Source: Candidatus Corynebacterium faecipullorum
GTDB taxonomy: Bacteria > Actinomycetota > Actinomycetes > Mycobacteriales > Mycobacteriaceae
NCBI GenBank assembly: GCA_019114925.1
Contig: DXEO01000142.1
Coordinates: 1-11,227, forward strand
DNA: 11,227 nt
Direction: 5' to 3'
Shown here: positions 5,811-11,227 of the stretch, one piece after another
How the letters are laid out: every line of letters starts with the position of its first letter
How positions within the stretch are numbered: position 1 is the stretch's first letter
Notes under the pieces: generated by a model
The model's database searches: none
The model's input: only the letters and a program-made list of their open reading frames with translations
Told to the model about the DNA's origin: nothing
Made by a program: the position numbers and the translations under genes

Positions 5811-6686
5811 ATGAACCCCGCCGCTCTGTCCACAGCCATCAGCGCCACCTCCGCCTTGGTGGAGCGCCTCAAGGAACGCCGCGATGAGAAGGCCCGTGAG
5901 GCCTACTCCGCCCTGGAGACCGCCGCCGCCCGCATGGAAGAGCGCGATGGCGAATGGTTCTCGGAGGCCCGCCGCGAAGCGGGTGCCGTAACCAAGGCCG
6001 CGCATGCCCGCCTCGAGCGCACCCTCGAACAGCTCAAGGAGCGTAGCGAGGAAGCCACCGAGAAGCTCTCTGAGGCTGCATCAGAAGCCCAGGATAAGGC
6101 CTCCAAGCAGTGGAAGAAGACCCACAAGCAGGCGGAAAAGAAGGCCTCCAAGGCCCGCAAGCAGGCCAAGAAGAAGGCGCCCAAGGCTGAGAAGAAGGCG
6201 CAGAAGCACAGCGCCCAGCTGCAGAAGAAGGCCCGCCGCATCAGCGGCAAGGACAAGAAGAAGGGCTCGAAGATCTGGCTGATTTCCGCGCTCATTGCCG
6301 CCATTGCCGCTATCGGCGGTGGCATCTACTACTTCTTCACCCAGAAGAAGGAGAAGGAATCCGCCGTTCCGCCGCGCGTTGAGGACTTCTCCTCCCCGTC
6401 CGCGCCGCAGGGCTCCACTTTGGTCTACACCTCTACCACCGAGGACGATGCCAAGCGTGGCTCCGACTTGGCTGAGGAGGGCGTCGTCGAGCGCGACGAG
6501 GAGCTGCTGGGCTCTTTGGATGAGCAGCTGGCCAAGCATCGCGAGGAAGAAACCGCTATTCAGGACGCCGTCGAGACCGAGATCGAGGTCAGCAACGCCG
6601 ACAAGAAGGATGCCGACACCTCCCGCATCACTGATGACCATGAGTCCGAAGGCAAGCACCGCCTCCAGACCGACGAGGAAAACTAA
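5811..6686 (+). CDS. Lys/Ala-rich single-pass membrane protein of unknown function
   Basis: I do not recognise this 291-aa protein. Residues 1-96 are Ala/Glu/Arg-rich and predicted helical, probably coiled coil. Residues 97-154 are extremely Lys/Ala-rich, with KKA- and KAxK-type repeats similar in composition to the basic tails of actinobacterial histone-like proteins and heparin-binding haemagglutinin. One transmembrane helix spans about 155-177 (IWLISALIAAIAAIGGGIYY), followed by QKKEK and a strongly acidic tail (about 186-291). The basic side before the helix and acidic side after it favour N-in/C-out topology, although the QKKEK is a minor conflict. There is no signal peptide. AAGGAG at 5794-5799 precedes the ATG by 11 nt. 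Binding of DNA or acidic phospholipid by the basic segment is inference. Composition drives most of what can be said. Confidence 0.8.
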   Translation: MNPAALSTAISATSALVERLKERRDEKAREAYSALETAAARMEERDGEWFSEARREAGAVTKAAHARLERTLEQLKERSEEATEKLSEAASEAQDKASKQWKKTHKQAEKKASKARKQAKKKAPKAEKKAQKHSAQLQKKARRISGKDKKKGSKIWLISALIAAIAAIGGGIYYFFTQKKEKESAVPPRVEDFSSPSAPQGSTLVYTSTTEDDAKRGSDLAEEGVVERDEELLGSLDEQLAKHREEETAIQDAVETEIEVSNADKKDADTSRITDDHESEGKHRLQTDEEN

Positions 6687-6704
6687 CCCCCCATCCTTGG
6701 GGGT
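6686..6704 (+). terminator. Weak hairpin after the membrane-protein gene
   Basis: ACCCCC (6686-6691) pairs with GGGGGT (6699-6704) around a 7-nt loop, starting on the last base of the stop codon. Only a broken T stretch (CATTTCGTT) follows, so termination may be inefficient. Confidence 0.4.
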
Positions 6705-6853
6705 GCGCATTTCGTTGCCTAGATCTCACTGCGTTGCCCCTGTGCGCGCGACCTGCTTGAATCGAGGGTCAACTGGCATCGATCTTTAAGGATTGGTGCC
6801 CGCGCGCAGTTTTCGCGCCTACGTCCTGTCAACAGCAGCCAAGGAGATCAGGC

Positions 6854-7057
6854 ATGAGCTTCGAGTCACTCATAGTCAAGCTCAAGAGTGGGGACACCTT
6901 TTATTTTCCGGCCGGTGCCGTGAGCGGCGATCCGTCCACCCGCGTAGATAACCTGCGCTTTGCCATCGAAAACGGCACGCAGTTTAGCTCCGTCGATGAC
7001 TATGGTGTCAACCGTGAATTCAATGGCTATGACGTGGAGAACTACCACTTGGCTTAA
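6854..7057 (+). CDS. Hypothetical 67-aa protein
   Basis: Small, soluble, mildly acidic protein that I do not recognise. It has no signal peptide, transmembrane segment, Cys residues or Gly-Gly leader. It starts MSFESLIVKLKSG, suggesting a short beta strand, and ends in an aromatic, acidic stretch (DDYGVNREF, NGYDVENYHLA). A strong ribosome site, AGGAGA (6842-6847), lies 6 nt before the ATG, which supports it as a real gene. A 167-bp spacer with no clear promoter separates it from the upstream gene. The ABC exporter starts 72 bp downstream on the same strand, past an inverted repeat, so co-transcription is uncertain. Confidence 0.7.
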   Translation: MSFESLIVKLKSGDTFYFPAGAVSGDPSTRVDNLRFAIENGTQFSSVDDYGVNREFNGYDVENYHLA

Positions 7058-7065
7058 GTTCCCCT

Positions 7066-7095
7066 AGTGATTCATTGAGCGTAATCTGAATCACT
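7066..7095. promoter_or_regulatory. Perfect 9-bp inverted repeat, candidate exporter operator
   Basis: AGTGATTCA (7066-7074) and TGAATCACT (7087-7095) are exact reverse complements with a 12-nt spacer. Their starts are 21 bp apart, two helical turns, so a dimeric regulator could contact both arms on one face. It lies 35-64 bp upstream of the exporter start codon and 8 bp past the stop of the 67-aa gene. No T run follows, which argues against a terminator. Confidence 0.5.
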
Positions 7096-7129
7096 CCCTT
7101 ATGCGTTGTGCGCTATAGGATGAGTTCTT

Positions 7130-8704
7130 ATGACTCACTACCCCCGCATGAGGACGTGGTCGTGGTACCTCCCCGATGAGCCCCCTTCCGGAGAGGTCTC
7201 CCTCACTGAGACCACCAACTTCTCCCGGCCCGGCGCCGCTACGTGGCGGCTGCTTGGCGCCCAGCGCACCGGCGTTATCGGCATCTTCGTTGCCACCCTC
7301 ATTAACGCTCCACTGGGGGCGTTGGTCTCCGTCATCATCGGTCAGACCACGCAGTATGCCTTTTCCGATCCCTCCTGGCGCACCGTAGCCCTGCCGCTAG
7401 CGGCCACGGCGATCCTCCTCTTCATCGCCTATATCTGCGAGGCTACGGCGGATGCCTTTACTGATCTGAGTCAGGCCCGTACCACGCATACGCTGCGGCT
7501 TAACCTACTGGATAAGCTTTTGGGCGCTTCCACCACAGGCATTAGCCCCGGCCGGCTGCTCAACACGATGGATGAGGATTCGCACTACATCGGTCAGCTC
7601 AAGCAGATCCTCAACTTCCCCCTGGTCATGGTGGGCTACCTCTTAGGCGCGGTGGTCAGCCTCGCCCCGATTTCCTGGCAGGTCTCGGCTGTGCTACTGG
7701 TTGGTGCATTCGCTACCGCGCTCGCTTCCTGGGCCACCACAAAGCCGCTGACTAAGATTGCCGCGCGCCGCCGCCAGCTGGAGAACACCGCGCTCTCACT
7801 CGCCACGGACTTTGCGCAAGGTTCCCGCGTGATCAAGGGCCTCGGCGCCAAGGAGATTTCCCGCCAGCGCTTTTCCGACGCCGCCCAGGATTCCTTGGGT
7901 GCCATGCTCCGCGAGGCCAAGCTTTCCTCCCTCATGGCCTGGCTGCGGCAGATGGTGCCTGCTTCTTTCGCCGTGGGCATCCTGGCTTGGACCTCCTGGG
8001 AGACCTTCGAGGGACGCATCGCCCCCGGCGGGATGATGTCGATTACCATGCTCGTCCCGCCAGCGCTCACAGCATTAGGTGTCTCCCTAGGCCTGCTCAC
8101 GGAGAATTGGGCACGAGCGCGGGCCTCCGTGGAGCGTGTTGGCGAGCTGCTCGGACAGCTTTCTTCCAACACCACCGAGGCCGCCGGCACCCCCGTGGAG
8201 CTCTCCCCCGGATTGCACGTGTGGATGCCTATCAGCACAGAGGGGCGCAGCATCGTCGATTCCTGGGTGCGCTACCTCCATGAGCACGGCGCATTGTGCC
8301 CACCGCATCGCATCTCCGTGCTGGAGGGAACCCTGCAAGACAACGTCGATCCGCTGCGCAGTGCTAGCGCTTCGCAGCTTCACGACGCCCTCCACGCCTC
8401 CGCCTGCGAGGATATTGTTATCCGCCTCGGTGGGCTTGGTCCGAACGACGAGCTGCCCACCGCGCCCATCGGTGAGGCAGGCCTCAACCTCTCCGGCGGC
8501 CAGCGCCAGCGCGTCGCGCTTGCCCGCGCGCTCGCCCTCGACCCCGATGTCCTCGTGCTGGACAACCCCACGACAGGACTGGATTCGTTGACCCTGGCGG
8601 ACGTCGCCAAGCGCGTGCGTGAGCTGCGCGCCGGCAAGATCACCGTGATCATTACATCCGCCTCCACATGGGCCGCCAACGCTGATGAGGTGGTGGAACT
8701 ATGA
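7130..8704 (+). CDS. ABC exporter half-transporter with degenerate nucleotide-binding domain
   Basis: Protein of 524 aa with a membrane domain followed by a short, eroded ATPase domain. Hydrophobic segments lie at about 47-71, 86-108, 163-203 (two helices), 275-292 and 303-325. The nucleotide-binding part (about 356-524) is roughly 170 aa against the usual 230-240. At the Walker A site it reads PISTEGRS (367-374), without the glycines and Lys. About 25 residues are missing before the Q-loop, whose Gln is His393. The signature LSGGQ (454-458) and D-loop GLDS (483-486) are intact. Walker B VLVLD (474-478) is followed by Asn479 instead of Glu, the switch His is replaced (S510), and the protein ends at the last core strand. 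It can form only the signature side of a composite ATP site with the next gene's product. AGGATGAG (7117-7124) precedes the ATG; TAGGAT within it could also be a -10. Substrate unknown. Confidence 0.88.
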   Translation: MTHYPRMRTWSWYLPDEPPSGEVSLTETTNFSRPGAATWRLLGAQRTGVIGIFVATLINAPLGALVSVIIGQTTQYAFSDPSWRTVALPLAATAILLFIAYICEATADAFTDLSQARTTHTLRLNLLDKLLGASTTGISPGRLLNTMDEDSHYIGQLKQILNFPLVMVGYLLGAVVSLAPISWQVSAVLLVGAFATALASWATTKPLTKIAARRRQLENTALSLATDFAQGSRVIKGLGAKEISRQRFSDAAQDSLGAMLREAKLSSLMAWLRQMVPASFAVGILAWTSWETFEGRIAPGGMMSITMLVPPALTALGVSLGLLTENWARARASVERVGELLGQLSSNTTEAAGTPVELSPGLHVWMPISTEGRSIVDSWVRYLHEHGALCPPHRISVLEGTLQDNVDPLRSASASQLHDALHASACEDIVIRLGGLGPNDELPTAPIGEAGLNLSGGQRQRVALARALALDPDVLVLDNPTTGLDSLTLADVAKRVRELRAGKITVIITSASTWAANADEVVEL

Positions 8705-10494
8705 GTCAGCAGGATCGCGCGGATGCCCTAGCACCCGCCTCCCCGCGGGAGTGCCTCCGTTTTCTGAAGACCCTGCCCAATGCCCCCAGCAGGCTGGGGA
8801 TCGCTCTCTTCTTTGGGCTTTTTAGCATCACAGTCATCATGATGAACCTGGTCTCCCAGGTGCTTGGGCGCGTCGTCGATATCATCCAGGGCGTGGAGGT
8901 CCCCGTCCTTGGTACGGGCCGCGCAGCCATGGTGAGCGCGCTGGTTATTATCGCCGTGGGCTACCTCGTGGAGGTCACCGGCCGCACCGTGGGCCGCTTT
9001 TTGGTCACCTCCACTACCCGCCGGCTCTCGGTGGATCTGCGCACCTCAGCGCTGGATTCTACCCTCGGTGCTCCCGTGCCGACCGTCATGGAATTGGGCA
9101 CCGGCAACATCATCACCCGCCTGTCCAAAGACATCGACACCGTGGTCATGACCATCTCCATGATGGGTGACCGTCTCGTGCTCACGCTCTTCATGCTGCC
9201 GCTGACCGCGCTCATGATGATCTTCATCCACCCCGCTTATGCGCTGCTCTTCATCGCGGTGAGCTGTCTGCTCTACCCCTTCATCCGCGGCACCATGCGG
9301 GATATCCCCGCCGTGGCCAACGAGGTCTCCTCGGTGGAGGCTTACCGCAACAACGTGCTGCTGGACACAATTCGCGCCCTGGAGACCCTCCGTCAGTTCT
9401 CCCTGAAGGACTGGGCGCTTGCACGCATGGCGCGCTACTCCTGGGACACGGTGCAGGCCTGGGGGGACAAGGTGCCGCTCATCAACCGCATCTTGGGCCA
9501 AGGCGCCCTTGCCTTTGCAGTGTTGCTCTTGGGATCGGTCCTCATGTCCGTGCCCATGGTGATGTGGGAATGGCTGACCCCCGGTGAGGCCACCGCCGCC
9601 GTGCTGTTGGTCATGCGTCTGGAGATCCACGTGTTCAACATCCTCTTCTTCGCTGGCGAAATCCAGCATTCCGTGACCTCCCTCGGCCGCGCGGTGGCGC
9701 TGGCGGCCCTGGAGAGCAGCGCTGGTACGAAAGAACTTAAGGACACGCCCCGGCTCACCTCCGCACCGGCCATCACCATCGAGAACCTTTCTTATTCCTA
9801 TCCCGGTGGGGCGCCCGTGCTTGACGACGTCTCCCTGACCCTCACCGCCGGCACCACCACCGCCCTGGTGGGTACCTCCGGTGCGGGTAAGTCGACCCTC
9901 GCTGCCCTCGTCGCGGGCCTGCAATACCCTACGGAGGGAACAATCAGCCTCGACGGGATTGATACCGCCACCGTGCCAAATACCTGGATTACCGAGCACG
10001 TCGCGCTCATTACCCAAGAAGTGCACCTCTTCTCCGGCACCTTGCGCGAGGACCTGTTGCTGGCCAAACCTGACGCCAGCGATGAGGAGCTGTGGCAGGC
10101 ACTCAACACGGTGGGCTTGGATGAGCAGTCGCGGTGGCTGCCTCAGGGCCTCGATACGAAGATTGGCGCCGGCAACGAGGAGATCGGTGCGGAGGCCGAG
10201 CAGCAGCTTTCTCTGGCTCGCATGATTCTGCGCCAGCCGCCGGTACTCATCATGGATGAGGCCACCTCTGAGGCCGGCTCAGAACATGCTGAGGTGCTCG
10301 AAAGCGCCGCTAAGGCAGTCACGAGGGACCGCACCGCGCTCGTCGTTGCCCACCGCCTGGATCAGGCCCGGGAGGCCGACCGCATCATCGTGATGGAACA
10401 GGGTCAGATCGTCGAGGATGGCACCCACGCCGAGCTGATGGACCTGGGCGGGCGCTATGCCTCGGCCTATGCCCAGTGGGAGCATGGGAAGTAG
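8701..10494 (+). CDS. ABC exporter half-transporter, catalytic subunit
   Basis: Protein of 597 aa, normal length for a type IV half-exporter: membrane domain (helices at about 31-53, 76-94, 155-175, 178-195, 264-290 and 297-321) plus ATPase domain (about 358-597). ATP-binding parts are canonical: A-loop Tyr367, Walker A GTSGAGKST (391-399), Q-loop Gln439, Walker B VLIMDEAT (515-522) with Glu520, and switch His551. The signature motif is lost: IGAEA (495-499) replaces LSGGQ, although LSLAR after it is normal. The D-loop reads SEAGSE (523-528), without its Asp. This is the mirror image of the preceding subunit, so the two should form an obligate heterodimer with one working ATP site. The start overlaps the previous stop (ATGA), and GAGGTGG lies upstream, which points to translational coupling and equal amounts. 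Export of a small molecule or lipid-like substrate is inferred from the fold. Confidence 0.92.
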   Translation: MSQQDRADALAPASPRECLRFLKTLPNAPSRLGIALFFGLFSITVIMMNLVSQVLGRVVDIIQGVEVPVLGTGRAAMVSALVIIAVGYLVEVTGRTVGRFLVTSTTRRLSVDLRTSALDSTLGAPVPTVMELGTGNIITRLSKDIDTVVMTISMMGDRLVLTLFMLPLTALMMIFIHPAYALLFIAVSCLLYPFIRGTMRDIPAVANEVSSVEAYRNNVLLDTIRALETLRQFSLKDWALARMARYSWDTVQAWGDKVPLINRILGQGALAFAVLLLGSVLMSVPMVMWEWLTPGEATAAVLLVMRLEIHVFNILFFAGEIQHSVTSLGRAVALAALESSAGTKELKDTPRLTSAPAITIENLSYSYPGGAPVLDDVSLTLTAGTTTALVGTSGAGKSTLAALVAGLQYPTEGTISLDGIDTATVPNTWITEHVALITQEVHLFSGTLREDLLLAKPDASDEELWQALNTVGLDEQSRWLPQGLDTKIGAGNEEIGAEAEQQLSLARMILRQPPVLIMDEATSEAGSEHAEVLESAAKAVTRDRTALVVAHRLDQAREADRIIVMEQGQIVEDGTHAELMDLGGRYASAYAQWEHGK

Positions 10495-10525
10495 GTGGTT
10501 CGAGTCGCCTTCTACCATGGGAGCT

Positions 10526-11008
10526 ATGCATCTTCTTTCCCTCACTGAAGCTGACCGCACCTACCTCGCCCGCATCAATTTCCTTGCCGATACCTTCGGC
10601 GATGAGCACAAGGAGCTTCCCGCGGGTTTCGAGGAAGGCTTTGACTACTACCTCGGCGGTTGGGAGCCTTCCCGCGGGGGTTTCATCGCCTGGGAGGGTC
10701 ACGTCCCTGCTGGTGGCGTGTGGCTGAATTGGGGAACGGCGCAGCGCCATGGTTTTGGCCACGTTGCCGAGGGCATTCCGGAGCTCGCGCTAGCCGTGGA
10801 GCCTCGCTTCCGCAGCCAAGGAGTGGGCACCCTGCTTATCGACGCCGCCACCGAACTTGCCCGCGAGATGGGCGCCCCGGGTATCTCGCTGTCGGTGGCT
10901 AAAGATAATGACCGCGCCCACCGTCTTTACCTGCACCTTGGCTTTGAGCCGGTGAGCGAGAGAGGCGGGCACATCGTCCTGGTTAAGCGCTTCAAAGCTG
11001 CCAACTAA
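10526..11008 (+). CDS. GNAT-family N-acetyltransferase
   Basis: Protein of 160 aa with the GCN5-related acetyltransferase fold, which transfers acetyl from acetyl-CoA to an amine of an unknown substrate. The pyrophosphate-binding loop of motif A is RSQGVG (96-101, the (Q/R)xxGxG/A pattern) after strand LALAVEP. Motif B follows as NDRAHRLYLHLGFEP (128-142), with the usual Asn, Tyr135 and LGF. The N-terminal third is less conserved and carries acidic and aromatic residues that may form the acceptor pocket. ATG 10526 is preferred because the protein then starts at MHLLSLTEAD; ATG 10517 is possible, and the frame continues upstream into the ABC gene. Neither has a well-spaced ribosome site, so leaderless translation from a TACCAT (10513-10518) is possible. 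It lies 31 bp after the exporter gene and may be read with it. Confidence 0.82.
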   Translation: MHLLSLTEADRTYLARINFLADTFGDEHKELPAGFEEGFDYYLGGWEPSRGGFIAWEGHVPAGGVWLNWGTAQRHGFGHVAEGIPELALAVEPRFRSQGVGTLLIDAATELAREMGAPGISLSVAKDNDRAHRLYLHLGFEPVSERGGHIVLVKRFKAAN

Positions 11009-11027
11009 GTCAACCGGGCAAAGCTAA

Positions 11028-11052
11028 AGGGCGCTCACTGTGTGAGCGCCCT
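11028..11052. terminator. Hairpin terminator between the GNAT and tRNA-Ala genes
   Basis: A perfect 11-bp stem (11028-11038 with 11042-11052) and a TGT loop lie between two converging genes. On the minus strand it starts 1 nt past the tRNA 3' end and is followed by TTAGCTTTG, so it best fits termination of the tRNA. On the plus strand it lies 19 nt past the GNAT stop but lacks a T run. Confidence 0.75.
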
Positions 11053-11053
11053 G

Positions 11054-11126
11054 TGGAGCATAGGGGAATCGAACCCCTGACCTTTGCATTGCGAACGCAA
11101 CGCTCTACCAACTGAGCTAATGCCCC
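11054..11126 (-). tRNA. tRNA-Ala (anticodon CGC)
   Basis: A 73-nt cloverleaf on the minus strand. The acceptor stem GGGGCAT pairs with ATGCTCC and contains the G3-U70 wobble, the established alanine identity element. The D arm is GCTC-AGTTGGTA-GAGC. The anticodon arm is TTGCG-TTCGCAA-TGCAA, with loop U33 and anticodon CGC, reading GCG codons. The T arm is AGGGG-TTCGATT-CCCCT, and the discriminator base is A73. The 3' CCA is not encoded (CAG follows), so CCA-adding enzyme is needed. Confidence 0.96.
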
Positions 11127-11137
11127 AATGCCTTTAG

Positions 11138-11143
11138 AGCGTA
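11138..11143 (-). promoter_or_regulatory. Candidate -10 element of the tRNA-Ala gene
   Basis: TACGCT on the minus strand fits the loose TANNNT pattern and lies 11 nt before the mature tRNA 5' end, allowing a 5' leader of only a few bases. No convincing -35 is seen. The rest of 11127-11227 shows no gene. Confidence 0.3.
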
Positions 11144-11227
11144 CTCCTCTCGGTGGAAGCAACGAAATCACCCCTCGGACGGGCCTAGCGAAACCTCAGG
11201 AGTTAACTTCTTTCACTCTAGTTGCGT

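Noticed and set aside
5497..5814. 105-aa plus-strand frame in the metF spacer
   Set aside because: TTG start without a ribosome site, no recognisable family, and it covers the inverted repeats and promoters of the spacer.
9046..10026. 326-aa open frame on the minus strand inside the catalytic ABC subunit
   Set aside because: Gly/His/Arg-rich shadow frame without motifs; the opposite strand codes for an intact transporter.

Overview
The window looks like chromosomal DNA of a high-GC actinobacterium, most likely a Corynebacterium. Codon use is GC-rich, several genes seem to be read from leaderless mRNAs, and a rhomboid protease lies directly downstream of a cyclophilin, an arrangement I recall from the origin-proximal part of corynebacterial chromosomes. 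The genus is inferred from recall and was not searched.

Layout. Bases 1-309 hold no convincing gene but carry a dense cluster of DnaA boxes (TTATCCACA type). Next on the minus strand come a rhomboid serine protease (310-954) and a cyclophilin-type PPIase (1026-1547), separated by a terminator. A HAD-family phosphatase (1626-2264, plus) diverges from the PPIase and converges on the methionine genes. Both sides share a 12-bp hairpin terminator. metF and metE (5472 down to 2288, minus) overlap by 4 bp and form an operon that makes 5-methyltetrahydrofolate and uses it for B12-independent methionine synthesis.

A 338-bp divergent spacer rich in inverted repeats separates metF from a 291-aa Lys/Ala-rich, single-pass membrane protein of unknown function (5811-6686). 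A 67-aa unknown protein follows (6854-7057). After a perfect 9+9 bp inverted repeat comes a two-gene ABC exporter (7130-8704 and 8701-10494) coupled by an ATGA overlap, then a GNAT acetyltransferase (10526-11008). A hairpin terminator and a minus-strand tRNA-Ala(CGC) gene (11054-11126) close the window.

Main points of interest. (1) The DnaA-box cluster lies away from any visible dnaA or dnaN. Five of its boxes sit on a 12-bp grid and two others form a perfect palindrome. (2) The exporter is an extreme asymmetric heterodimer. The first subunit has lost Walker A, the Q-loop Gln, the catalytic Glu and the switch His but keeps LSGGQ and the D-loop. The second has the reverse pattern, so only one composite ATP site can work. 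(3) Possible operators lie upstream of metF and of the exporter. No CRISPR array, IS element, prophage gene or recognisable riboswitch was seen.
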